Shown in pieces: positions 1 to 7,171 of a stretch of DNA of 9,957 nt. Source of the DNA: JBOHDX01 sp050700835 (GTDB lineage Bacteria > Actinomycetota > Actinomycetes > Propionibacteriales > Nocardioidaceae); NCBI GenBank assembly GCA_050700835.1, contig JBOHDX010000046.1, positions 1-9,957 on the forward strand, read 5' to 3'. The translations under genes were made by a program, and so were the position numbers. Every line of letters starts with the position of its first letter. Positions within the stretch are counted from its first letter, which is position 1. The notes under the pieces were generated by a model that was not told the origin of the DNA, did no database searches, and saw nothing but the letters and a program-made list of their open reading frames with translations.

Positions 1-134
1 GTCGTACTCTTTTCACCGACAGGGTGACCTTCCCGATCACAGAACCGAAGGTCTAGACAACCTCGATACTCCAAGCAGGCAAGGCAACCTCGTCGTTTCA
101 AACGCCAATCAGCCCAGAACTACCTGCGGATCCG

Positions 135-152
135 GGTCAGACCTGCACAAAC
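135..152 (+). repeat. 18-bp direct repeat, copy 1
   Basis: The sequence is GGTCAGACCTGCACAAAC. It matches the copy at 235-252 at 17 of 18 positions. The only difference is the central base of the internal inverted repeat GGTC-N-GACC, so the symmetry is kept. The perfect palindrome CGGATCCG abuts it on the left (127-134). Possible roles are a protein-binding site for a regulator, replication or recombination protein. None is shown by the sequence. Confidence 0.65.
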
Positions 153-234
153 TCGGCGATTCATACGTTGAAGCGGAACGATCACGCGGGGTTTCGGTGG
201 TCGTTGGTCATCGCCGGTCGAGACCGGAAAACAC

Positions 235-252
235 GGTCTGACCTGCACAAAC
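235..252 (+). repeat. 18-bp direct repeat, copy 2
   Basis: The sequence is GGTCTGACCTGCACAAAC, exactly 100 bp downstream of copy 1. It differs only at the centre of the GGTC-N-GACC inverted repeat. A second perfect inverted repeat, CCGGTC-GA-GACCGG (214-227), lies 7 nt to its left, much as a palindrome also precedes copy 1. The flanks outside the 18 bp are not conserved between the copies, which argues for a functional site rather than a recent duplication. Confidence 0.65.
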
Positions 253-467
253 GCGTTCGCGGGACCGTTGGACGTCGTCGGCGAAGATCGGTCCCGGCCG
301 GACTTCTTGCGGACTATTTGCGGACCGCAGTCCCGCGAGCACGCCGCGTCGCGCACTGAAGCGGACCCGCCGTCCAGGGAACCTAGGCCATGCTTGAGTC
401 ACGCCCCTCCAGATCTGCCGTTCAAGTTGTACGGCGCCTCGCGACGTGTCAGACTGGCGCCCTAACT

Positions 468-501
468 CCCCACCGTCCTCCGGGACTGGTGGGGTTTTTT
501 T
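468..501 (+). terminator. Strong intrinsic terminator just upstream of the NYN gene
   Basis: The left arm at 468-478 (CCCCACC then GTCC) pairs with GGAC at 483-486 and GGTGGGG at 488-494. This gives an 11-bp stem with one bulged T at 487. The loop is TCCG closed by a C-G pair, i.e. the very stable cUNCGg tetraloop. Seven T residues (495-501) follow directly, so it has every part of a rho-independent terminator on the + strand. It ends 16 nt before the ATG at 518, leaving no room for a normal promoter in between. It therefore either ends an upstream transcript that I cannot identify, or acts as an attenuator in the leader of the NYN gene. Confidence 0.85.
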
Positions 502-506
502 CTCCC

Positions 507-512
507 GGGAGG
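507..512 (+). promoter_or_regulatory. Ribosome binding site of the NYN gene
   Basis: GGGAGG lies 5 nt before the ATG at 518 and fixes the start there. The SD core GGAGG (508-512) is complementary to CCTCC at 477-481, and CCC at 504-506 to GGG at 482-484, leaving G507 bulged. Those upstream bases lie in the loop and upper stem of the terminator hairpin. The SD could thus be masked by an alternative fold of a read-through transcript. Confidence 0.7.
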
Positions 513-517
513 CTTTC

Positions 518-1189
518 ATGCCCGACCTTCGCACCGCGATCGTCGTCGACTACCAGAACGTCCACCTGACTGGCCATGGCCGATTCAGTTCGACCCGATA
601 CGGCCCGAAGCACGAAGCGCTGATCGACCCCCTCCACTTCGCCAACCAACTGCTCCAGGTCCGCAACGCTCGACAGCGGGACGGCCGCCCGAACGCAGTT
701 CTGCGAACTGTCGATGTCTACCGCGGGCTCCCCAACGGCGATCACGATCCCGATGCATATTCCCGAAACCTCGCGCAGAAGGCGCGGTGGGAGCGGGACA
801 AGCGGGTGACGGTGACACACCGCCCGCTGCGTTATCGCTACATGCGCGACGCGACTGGCCGTCCTGTTCGCGACCCGGTGACTGGGATCAAGGTTCCGGT
901 TGGCCCTCCCACCGAGAAGGGCGTCGACGTCATGTGCGCCTTGGCCCTTCTTCGCCACGCTCGACGACCTGACATCGACCTCGTCATCCTGGCATCCCTC
1001 GACAGCGATTTGATCCCCGCGCTGGACGAGGTCTATGGGCTCGGCGAACGAGTAGAGACCTTCTCGTGGTGGTCGCCGGACGACTGGTCGTTCGAGATGC
1101 ACCTGAGCGAGCGCACGAGGCGGATCTGGAACACCCGGCTCGGTGAGCAGGAGTTTCTCCACTGTATCGACCGGACCGACTACACCTGA
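518..1189 (+). CDS. NYN/PIN-like domain protein (putative RNase)
   Basis: A 223-residue protein that looks like a single NYN (Nedd4-BP1/YacP, LabA-like) domain, a PIN-fold family of metal-dependent RNases. Visible signatures are an N-terminal hydrophobic strand ending in the acidic motif VVDYQNVH (D11, N14), the central EKGVDVMCALALL helix start (residues 133-145, with K134 and D137), and LASLDSDLIPALDEV (159-172, with D162 and D164). These correspond to the acidic positions expected to bind the metal ion. Start: ATG 518 has a good GGGAGG ribosome binding site. An in-frame GTG at 446 would force translation of the terminator stem and lacks a Shine-Dalgarno sequence. No signal peptide or membrane segment is seen, so it is probably cytoplasmic. 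It lies 52 nt before hsdR on the same strand and may be co-transcribed with it. A role in phage defence or RNA decay is inferred from fold and position only; the RNA substrate is unknown. Confidence 0.85.
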   Translation: MPDLRTAIVVDYQNVHLTGHGRFSSTRYGPKHEALIDPLHFANQLLQVRNARQRDGRPNAVLRTVDVYRGLPNGDHDPDAYSRNLAQKARWERDKRVTVTHRPLRYRYMRDATGRPVRDPVTGIKVPVGPPTEKGVDVMCALALLRHARRPDIDLVILASLDSDLIPALDEVYGLGERVETFSWWSPDDWSFEMHLSERTRRIWNTRLGEQEFLHCIDRTDYT

Positions 1190-1241
1190 CGCGCCGATCC
1201 GCAGGTAGCCGGCGGCGCACGCCTATAGCCTCAGAGGCACC
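1190..1241 (+). other. NYN-hsdR intergenic gap
   Basis: This 52-nt gap contains TATAGC at 1224-1229, which resembles a -10 element but has no recognisable -35 at standard spacing. The short AGAGG at 1233-1237 lies 4 nt before the hsdR ATG and is a weak ribosome binding site. No terminator is visible, so read-through from the NYN gene into hsdR is likely, perhaps with a weak internal promoter giving a nearly leaderless hsdR message. Confidence 0.35.
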
Positions 1242-4016
1242 ATGAATCACGGGGACGACGCCAACCGCCTTGCCGCAGAGGCGCGCGCCCGTGTGCTCAT
1301 CGACCGCCAGCTCTCCGCCGCCGGCTGGTCCGTGCAGGACAGCAAATCGCTCAACTTGTTCGCCGCCCAGGGCGTCGCACGCCGGGAGGCGACGATGGCG
1401 ACCGGGCATGGTCGAGCCGACTACCTGCTCTACGTCGACCAGAGGGTCGTCGGGGTGATCGAGGCCAAGCCCGAGGGCACGCCTCTATCGGGTGTTGAGT
1501 GGCAGTCCGCGATGTACGCCGACGGGCTCCCGCCCGACGTCAAGCTCGCAGCGCTGACCAAGGACGGCCGGCTCCCCTTCGTCTTCGAGGCCAGCGGCAC
1601 CGAGACCCACTTCACCAACGGTTTCGACCCCGACCCGCGGGCCCGCCGAATCTTCAACTTCCCCAAGGCGGCCACGCTCGCCAAGACCCTTCGAGGGAAG
1701 GACGAGCCACACCCCACCTGGCGGGGCAAGGTCACCGCGATGCCACCGCTGGACACCACTCCCCTACGCCCGGCGCAGATCGAGGCGATCAACGGCGTCG
1801 AGCAGAGCCTGCGCGAGCAGCGCTACGACCGGAGCCTCGTGCAGATGGCAACGGGCGCCGGCAAGACCTACGCGGCCGTGACGCTGTCCTACCGGCTGCT
1901 GAAGTTCGGCGGATTCGACCGGATCCTGTTCCTCGTCGACCGCAACAACCTGGCCAAGCAGACGATGGCCGAGTTCGAGAACTACCGCACCCCCGACGAC
2001 GGCCGCCGCTTCACCGAGCTCTACAACGTCAACCGGCTCAACCGCGGCCCGATGCCTGAGTCGACGGCCCTCGCGATCTCCACCATCCAGCGCGTCTTCA
2101 AGGCACTGCGCAACGAAGAGGTCGGCGAGAGCGACGACCCCCAGCTGGACGGCTGGGTGCCCGACACCCCGGTCACCGTCGCCTACAACTCCGACATCCC
2201 GCCGGAGACGTTCGACCTGATCGTTGTCGACGAGGCCCATCGTTCGATCTACGGCCAGTGGCGCGGCGTACTGGAGTACTTCGACGCCCATGTCGTCGGC
2301 CTCACCGCGACCCCCGGCAAGCAGACCTTCGGGTTCTTCAAGCAGAACCTCGTCTCCGAGTACACCTACCCGCAGTCGGTGGCCGACAACGTCAACGTCG
2401 ACTTCGACATCTACCGGATCAAGACCCAGATCAGCGACCAGGGCTCGACGATCGAGGCCGGGACGGTCGTCCCCAAGGTCGACCGGCGCACCCGGGCCCA
2501 GCGCTACGAGGCTCTGGACGAGGACCTCGAATACACCAGCGGCCAGCTCGACCGCGCGGTGACCGCGACCGACCAGATCCGCACCGTGCTGGAAACCTTC
2601 CAGGACTTGCTCTTCGCCGAGATCTTCCCGGGCCGTACGACGGTCCCGAAGACCCTCATCTTCGCCAAGGACGACGCCCACGCCGAGGAGATCGTGACCC
2701 AGGTGCGCGAGGTGTTCGGCAAGGGCAACGATTTCGCCGCCAAGATCACATACACCGCCCGCAACGCCGACCAGCAGCTCGCCGCCTTCCGCACCAGCCC
2801 GGCGCTCCGCATCGCGGTCACCGTCGACATGATCGCCACCGGCACTGACGTGAAGCCGCTTGAGTGCGTGTTCTTCATGCGCGACGTCCGCTCGCCGCAG
2901 TACTTCGAGCAGATGAAGGGCCGTGGTGCCCGCACCATCCCGTCAGCTGACTTCCAAGCCGTCACCCCCGACGCCAAGCAGAAGACCCGATTCGTGCTCG
3001 TCGACGCCATCGGGGTCACCGAGCACGACTTCGTCGAGCCGCCGCTCAACCGCGAGAAGTCGGTCAGCCTCCAGAAGCTGCTGGAGAAGGCCGCCAACCT
3101 GACCATCACCGAAGACGAGACGGCAACCCTCGCATCACGGCTCGCCGCCCTCGAACAACAACTGACGCCCGAGGAGCGCACCGAGCTCGACTCCGTCGCC
3201 GGAGGGTCTGTGCGGAACGTGGTCCGCCACCTCGTCGATGCCGTCGACCCCGACCGGCAGGCCGCAGCGATCGAAGACGCGTTGCGAACCGATCCGTTGA
3301 TCGAGCCTGTCGAGATCCGTCAGCAGCTGATCATCGACGCGGTGAGGCCCCTCGCCTCGAACCCTGACCTGCGCGCCCGCATCCTCGAGCTCCGTCGCAC
3401 CCACGACCGGGTGGTCGACGAGGTCTCCGCCGACGTCCTGCTCGACGCGTACGGCGTGGTCGACCCCAGCAAGGCAACATCCGTCGTCGAGTCCTGGCGC
3501 GCCTACCTCGACGAGCACCGCGCCGAGATCACCGCCATCCAACTCCTCACCGAAGCCAAGGAACGCCGGATCTCCTTCAGCGACATCAAGGAACTTGCGG
3601 ACCGCATCGCGCGCCCGCCCTACAACTGGACGCCCGACATCATTTGGAACGCGTACGTGGCCCTGGACCCGCAGTTCGCCGCCAAGTCCGACCACCGAAC
3701 CTTGACCGACCTCGTCTCGCTGGTCCGCTTCACGATTGGCGTGGACGACGAGCTCGTCCCCTACGGCGAACGAGTAAAGGAGAGGTACGCCGCCTGGCTG
3801 GCACAGCAGGAGCAGGCCGGTGTGACGTTCACGGACGCAGAGCGGTGGTGGATCGACAACATGGTCGAGGTCGTCGCCAACTCTGCCGGCATCCGCACCG
3901 AGGACCTCGACGATGCCCCGTTCATTGAGCGCGGCGGCACCGACGGCGCCCTGCGCGACCTCGGCGACCGCGCCGCCGACCTCATCGACGACCTGAACAC
4001 GGAGCTCACCGCATGA
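1242..4016 (+). CDS. hsdR: Type I restriction enzyme, R (restriction/translocase) subunit
   Basis: This 924-residue protein is the motor and nuclease subunit of a type I restriction enzyme. It pumps DNA through the complex using ATP and cuts unmodified DNA away from the recognition site. An N-terminal PD-(D/E)XK nuclease core is visible as GRADYLLY (D60) followed by VIEAKPEG (E74, K76). A superfamily 2 helicase core follows: Walker A ATGAGKT (203-209), DEAH box VVDEAH (328-333), LTATP (354-358), and motif VI QMKGRGART (557-565). The C-terminal part (about 690-920), with the segments RWWIDNMVEVVANSAGI and FIERGG, resembles the HsdM-binding region of EcoKI/EcoEI-like R proteins. Length and motif order are normal and all key residues seem present, so it should be active. 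The ATG has only a weak AGAGG site. Its stop overlaps the hsdS start (ATGA), giving translational coupling. It is the first gene of the five-gene operon. Confidence 0.97.
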   Translation: MNHGDDANRLAAEARARVLIDRQLSAAGWSVQDSKSLNLFAAQGVARREATMATGHGRADYLLYVDQRVVGVIEAKPEGTPLSGVEWQSAMYADGLPPDVKLAALTKDGRLPFVFEASGTETHFTNGFDPDPRARRIFNFPKAATLAKTLRGKDEPHPTWRGKVTAMPPLDTTPLRPAQIEAINGVEQSLREQRYDRSLVQMATGAGKTYAAVTLSYRLLKFGGFDRILFLVDRNNLAKQTMAEFENYRTPDDGRRFTELYNVNRLNRGPMPESTALAISTIQRVFKALRNEEVGESDDPQLDGWVPDTPVTVAYNSDIPPETFDLIVVDEAHRSIYGQWRGVLEYFDAHVVGLTATPGKQTFGFFKQNLVSEYTYPQSVADNVNVDFDIYRIKTQISDQGSTIEAGTVVPKVDRRTRAQRYEALDEDLEYTSGQLDRAVTATDQIRTVLETFQDLLFAEIFPGRTTVPKTLIFAKDDAHAEEIVTQVREVFGKGNDFAAKITYTARNADQQLAAFRTSPALRIAVTVDMIATGTDVKPLECVFFMRDVRSPQYFEQMKGRGARTIPSADFQAVTPDAKQKTRFVLVDAIGVTEHDFVEPPLNREKSVSLQKLLEKAANLTITEDETATLASRLAALEQQLTPEERTELDSVAGGSVRNVVRHLVDAVDPDRQAAAIEDALRTDPLIEPVEIRQQLIIDAVRPLASNPDLRARILELRRTHDRVVDEVSADVLLDAYGVVDPSKATSVVESWRAYLDEHRAEITAIQLLTEAKERRISFSDIKELADRIARPPYNWTPDIIWNAYVALDPQFAAKSDHRTLTDLVSLVRFTIGVDDELVPYGERVKERYAAWLAQQEQAGVTFTDAERWWIDNMVEVVANSAGIRTEDLDDAPFIERGGTDGALRDLGDRAADLIDDLNTELTA

Positions 4017-5293
4017 CTGACAGCTGGCAGTGGCTCACTCTGGATGACGTCCTGATTCAGCAGGCGAACCGCAAGAAGGTTCAGCAGGGCTGGAGTCCCA
4101 AGTGCCACGACTTTCCTGCGGCAGCCGGCGAATGGGGTGTCCTCAAGACGACCGCCATTCAGGCGGGACGCTTCGAGCCCGAGCACAACAAGGCGCTGCC
4201 GGACCACTTGGATCCAAAGCCCGGCATCGAGGTCGCATCCGGTGATCTTCTGATTACTTGCGCCGGGCCGCGGTCTCGATGCGGCGTGCCCACCCTGGTT
4301 CGCTCGACCCCCGAGCGGCTGATGATGTCCGGAAAGATGTACCGCTTTCGCTCGGACGATCGACTCGACCCTCGCTTCCTCGAACTGTGGCTCCTGAGCC
4401 CTGACGCGCAGAGGCAGATCGACGCAATGAAGACGGGTATTTCAGACAGCGGCCTGAACCTGACACATGGGCGGTTCACGCGGCTCCCTGTTCCAGTTCC
4501 ACCTCTCGCCGAGCAACACCGCATCGTCGACCTCCTCGAAGACCACCTCTCCCGCCTGGATGCCGCCGAGAACTACCTGACGTCTGGGCTCCACCGGGCA
4601 GAGGTCTGGTACGGGCGACTTCTGAAGGAAACGCTGTGGGCATCCGACTACCCGCGAGTGCGAGTCGAGGACCTGCTGCGCGAGCCCATGCGCAATGGGC
4701 GATCTGATCGTGCGGCGGAAGGCGCCGTGCACGGCACACGAACCCTGACGCTCACGGCAGTCACCAAGAGCGCGTTCACCGAAGCGAACACCAAGATGAC
4801 GGTGACGCCCCCTGAGCGGGCTCGAGGACTTTCGCTTGAGCCCGGAGACGTCTTCGTTCAACGGTCAAACACGCCAGAACTCGTAGGAACCACAGCCCGA
4901 TACGACGGTCCGCGCGACTGGGCGATCTTTCCAGACCTTCTGATTCGCCTCCGGGCGAACGAAAGCAAGGTAGACAGCCGCTTTCTCACCGCCGCCTTGC
5001 AGTCCAAGCCCGCTCACGACCAACTTCGTCGGAAGGCCAAGGGCCTTGCCGGGTCGATGCCAAAGATCGATCAGGACGCGATTGCGTCGACCACGATCCC
5101 GGTTCCGTCGCTCGGCGAGCAACTACGCCTGCTCGAAGCGATCCGCGATGCGACTGACGCACGCAATCTGTTGCGAACAGAGTTGGCGTTGGCGCAACGC
5201 CGATCGCGGGGGCTCCGACGCGCACTTCTGGAAGCCGCCTTCTCAGGCCGCCTCGCTGGCACTGGGTCCGAACTGTACGAGGCCGGGAGATGA
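4013..5293 (+). CDS. hsdS: Type I restriction-modification specificity subunit S
   Basis: This 426-residue protein gives the R-M complex its target sequence. It has the usual two-fold layout: target-recognition domain 1 (about 1-158), central conserved region with PVPPLAEQHRIVDLL (161-175) and a helical spacer to about 212, target-recognition domain 2 (about 213-360), and a second conserved region starting IPVPSLGEQLRLLEA (362-376) with a long helix ending in LLEAAFSGRLAG (405-416). The repeated PxPxLxEQ motif marks the end of each domain. The two domains differ from each other, so the target should be asymmetric and bipartite; its sequence cannot be read from the protein. The start overlaps the hsdR stop as ATGA, with GGAG at 4001-4004 as ribosome binding site inside hsdR. 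I see no inverted repeats or partial hsdS copies nearby, so phase-variable shuffling is not indicated. It is unusual that hsdM does not adjoin it. Confidence 0.95.
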   Translation: MTDSWQWLTLDDVLIQQANRKKVQQGWSPKCHDFPAAAGEWGVLKTTAIQAGRFEPEHNKALPDHLDPKPGIEVASGDLLITCAGPRSRCGVPTLVRSTPERLMMSGKMYRFRSDDRLDPRFLELWLLSPDAQRQIDAMKTGISDSGLNLTHGRFTRLPVPVPPLAEQHRIVDLLEDHLSRLDAAENYLTSGLHRAEVWYGRLLKETLWASDYPRVRVEDLLREPMRNGRSDRAAEGAVHGTRTLTLTAVTKSAFTEANTKMTVTPPERARGLSLEPGDVFVQRSNTPELVGTTARYDGPRDWAIFPDLLIRLRANESKVDSRFLTAALQSKPAHDQLRRKAKGLAGSMPKIDQDAIASTTIPVPSLGEQLRLLEAIRDATDARNLLRTELALAQRRSRGLRRALLEAAFSGRLAGTGSELYEAGR

Positions 5294-5300
5294 TCGGCGC

Positions 5301-6221
5301 GTGAGTGGCAAACAGATCAAGCTGTTCCTCGTCGACGGCACCCCGGGCGGGCTGACGACCGCTGAGATCACCAACTGGACCGGCCACGTGCTGTCTGGCC
5401 GCCGTTCCGACCTGGCCGATCTGTTGAAGCGCGACGAGGCGCAGCGCACCGGCGTCTACCTGCTGTTGGGTGACGACGAAGCCGCGATCGGCGACACCCG
5501 CTGCTACATCGGCGAGGCCGACGTCGTGGCCGACCGCCTGCGTCACCACAACCGCGACGTCAACAAGGACTACTGGGATCGCGTCGTCCTCGTCACGTCC
5601 AAGGACACCAACCTCACCAAGTCACACGGTCGCTACCTTGAATCGCGATTCATTTCGCTCGCCACGCAGGCTGGCCGAGTGAGCCTGGAGAACGGCACCG
5701 CACCGCCTGTCCCCGCGCTGCCCGAGGCAGACGCTTCAGACATGGACTACTTCCTGGCGCAACTCCAGATCGTGCTGCCCGTCCTCGGCGTCAATGCGAT
5801 CCGGGTTCGGCCGGCCAAGCCGCCGACGGCGCACGTCGCGGAGAGCACGGAGTCTCCGATCTTCCGGCTACGCCAGGCCAAGCTCGGCGTCGACGCCCAG
5901 GCACAGCAAGTCGACGGCGAGTTCACCATGCTCGCCGGCTCGATCGTCGTCGCGTCGTGGCACGGCGTCGGCAAAGCCGACAGTACACAGAAGGCGTACG
6001 CCTCCTACCGAGCCAAACACGAACAGTTGGTCACTGACGGGTCAATCGTCGTCGAGAACGGCAAGGGTCGCCTCGCCCGCGCTGTGGTGTTCTCGTCTCC
6101 GTCGACAGCGGGAGCCGTCGCGCTCGGCCGCTCCTGCAACGGCCGCCACGAGTGGGTCGCGGGCATCGCGACCTTCGGCGACTGGGAGAGTCGTGGAGTC
6201 GAGGAGGCAGGATCAGCATGA
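5301..6221 (+). CDS. GIY-YIG nuclease family protein with C-terminal DUF4357-like domain
   Basis: A 306-residue protein starting at GTG 5301, 7 nt after the hsdS stop, with GGGAGA at 5285-5290 as ribosome binding site. An in-frame ATG at 5046 would give 85 extra residues lying wholly over hsdS and is rejected. The GIY-YIG nuclease core is clear: GVYLLLG (51-57) and CYIGEADVVADRLRHH (68-83) give the G-x-Y and Y-I-G strands and the conserved Arg (R79 or R81). KSHGRYLESRFISLA (107-121) supplies the metal-binding Glu (E114). The C-terminus, SPSTAGAVALGRSCNGRHEW (266-285), looks like DUF4357, a domain often found behind such nucleases. No methyltransferase or helicase motif is present. The family is widespread but of unknown function. 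Its place between hsdS and hsdM suggests a DNA-cutting or accessory role in the restriction system, which is inference. It overlaps the next gene by ATGA. Confidence 0.88.
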   Translation: MSGKQIKLFLVDGTPGGLTTAEITNWTGHVLSGRRSDLADLLKRDEAQRTGVYLLLGDDEAAIGDTRCYIGEADVVADRLRHHNRDVNKDYWDRVVLVTSKDTNLTKSHGRYLESRFISLATQAGRVSLENGTAPPVPALPEADASDMDYFLAQLQIVLPVLGVNAIRVRPAKPPTAHVAESTESPIFRLRQAKLGVDAQAQQVDGEFTMLAGSIVVASWHGVGKADSTQKAYASYRAKHEQLVTDGSIVVENGKGRLARAVVFSSPSTAGAVALGRSCNGRHEWVAGIATFGDWESRGVEEAGSA

Positions 6222-7171
6222 CGATGGCGAGACTCGAGTTCGGCGTTCTGCGGGACGCATGGCGGGGCGAGGCGACGGACTTCACGCCGCTACTGGCCGA
6301 GCAGCTCGACATGCTCGGCACGGAGATTGGGGTCGACCTCGTGTCGGTGGGCAAGGTGGAAGTCGCAACCGCCGGGGGCCGGAGCATCGACATCGTCGGC
6401 CACGCGACTGACGGCACCGAATTCGTCATCGAGAACCAGTACGGGCAGGCGGACCACGACCACCTCACCCGGGGCTTGGCGTATGCCGTTGCTCGACAGG
6501 CCCGGGGACTCGTGGTCGTCGCTGAGAAGCACCGCGACGAGTTCCGTGCGGTCGCCCAGTATCTGAACGACCTAGCGGAACATGACGTCGAGCGTGGCAT
6601 CGCCGTGTGGCTCGTTGAAGCCAAGGCCGTGCGCATCCAGCAGAGCGCCTGGGCACCCTTGTTCACTGCCGTCATCAAGCCCAATACGTTCACCGCGTCG
6701 GTGGAGCAGGCGAAGCGTGCGAGCGTCAGCTCAGTCGAGGACTTCGTGTCGCTCATCGAGTCTTCCGAGATCAGCGATGCGGTCAACGCCATCACGGCCC
6801 GCTGGGTGCAGGAAGGTCACCACCTGTGGTGGCCGACATACACGGACGCCTACGTCACCCTTGCGGCCAACGGCCCGGCGAAGGGCGGCCGCCGCAGCGT
6901 CATCAACCTCTACCGTGACGGACGCATCATGGTCCCGTTGGGCGCCTACGCCGGTCAGAACAGCGGCATTCCCATCAGCTCATTGACGACATCGGAGTTC
7001 CTGGCGGGCACTCGAGAGCGCTTCGGGTTCGACCGGCTGAATGCTCAACCGAGCACACCGCCAGGATGGCTCAATTTGACTCGGGTAGACGGCGTAGTCG
7101 AATACGCCCTCGACATCGCCGAGGCCTACCGCCTGGCGTTGGCCATCGAAGCAGAGGACCAGCATGTCTGA
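6218..7171 (+). CDS. PD-(D/E)XK-like nuclease protein with D...ENQ active-site motif
   Basis: A 317-residue protein. The ATG at 6218 follows GAGGAGG (6201-6207) and overlaps the GIY-YIG stop as ATGA. An upstream in-frame ATG at 6152 lies inside the previous gene, and ATG 6224 is a possible alternative. Residues 45-115 resemble the N-terminal restriction-nuclease-like domain seen in DUF4268-type proteins: GRSIDIVGHATDGTEFVIE (54-72), then ENQYGQADHDHLTRGLAYA (72-90) and VVVAEKHRDEFRAVAQYLN (99-117). The likely catalytic triad is D58, E72 and Q74, with Gln where the classical E-x-K has Lys; this ENQ form appears typical of the family as I recall it. The C-terminal half (about 200-317), containing RRSVINLYRDGRIMV, is not recognised and may bind a partner or DNA. 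The stop overlaps hsdM by 8 nt. It may be a nuclease or an R-M assembly factor, and neither is proven. Confidence 0.72.
   Translation: MTMARLEFGVLRDAWRGEATDFTPLLAEQLDMLGTEIGVDLVSVGKVEVATAGGRSIDIVGHATDGTEFVIENQYGQADHDHLTRGLAYAVARQARGLVVVAEKHRDEFRAVAQYLNDLAEHDVERGIAVWLVEAKAVRIQQSAWAPLFTAVIKPNTFTASVEQAKRASVSSVEDFVSLIESSEISDAVNAITARWVQEGHHLWWPTYTDAYVTLAANGPAKGGRRSVINLYRDGRIMVPLGAYAGQNSGIPISSLTTSEFLAGTRERFGFDRLNAQPSTPPGWLNLTRVDGVVEYALDIAEAYRLALAIEAEDQHV

Larger units (their letters stand above)
1..467. other. Gene-free upstream region with short repeats and palindromes
   Basis: No coding region here is convincing on either strand. One + frame is open from the window edge to a TGA at 239-241, but it resembles no protein I know. 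What the region does show is two copies of an 18-bp direct repeat (135-152 and 235-252). Palindromes lie next to them: CGGATCCG at 127-134, and CCGGTC-GA-GACCGG at 214-227. Further down are possible RNA stem-loops at 417-435 (GCCGT/ACGGC, 9-nt loop) and 433-461 (GGCGCC/GGCGCC, 17-nt loop). These two share bases, so they would be alternatives. They sit just before the terminator at 468-501. The region may hold a promoter, a structured leader, or the end of an element. I cannot pick out a convincing -35/-10 pair. Confidence 0.5.

Noticed and set aside
3..56. Possible C-terminal tail of an upstream gene (18 codons to TAG)
   Set aside because: Too short to judge; a competing leftward start (GTG on the minus strand at about 40) is equally weak.
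2..241. Open + frame running in from the window edge
   Set aside because: Eighty codons with no recognisable domain, and it runs through repeat copy 1 and into copy 2. It could be the tail of an upstream gene but cannot be supported.
135..252. CRISPR-like repeat pair
   Set aside because: Only two copies, an 82-bp spacer, no further repeats and no cas genes.
417..435. T-arm-like TTCAAGT suggesting a tRNA or att site
   Set aside because: The flanking bases do not form a T-stem in the right register and no acceptor stem or anticodon arm can be built.
446..517. In-frame GTG extension of the NYN gene
   Set aside because: It would translate through the terminator stem and lacks a Shine-Dalgarno sequence, whereas ATG 518 has GGGAGG and matches the N-terminus expected for the domain.
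1764..2681. 305-codon open frame on the minus strand
   Set aside because: It lies wholly inside hsdR, is rich in Val/Asp/Gly/Leu as expected for the antisense of GC-rich coding DNA, and shows no domain.
4013..5293. Phase-variable hsdS (shufflon-like inversion)
   Set aside because: Single complete hsdS with no partial copies, recombinase gene or inverted repeats in the window.
5046..5300. Upstream ATG for the GIY-YIG gene
   Set aside because: The 85 added residues overlap hsdS entirely and look like an out-of-frame translation of it; GTG 5301 gives the family-like N-terminus.
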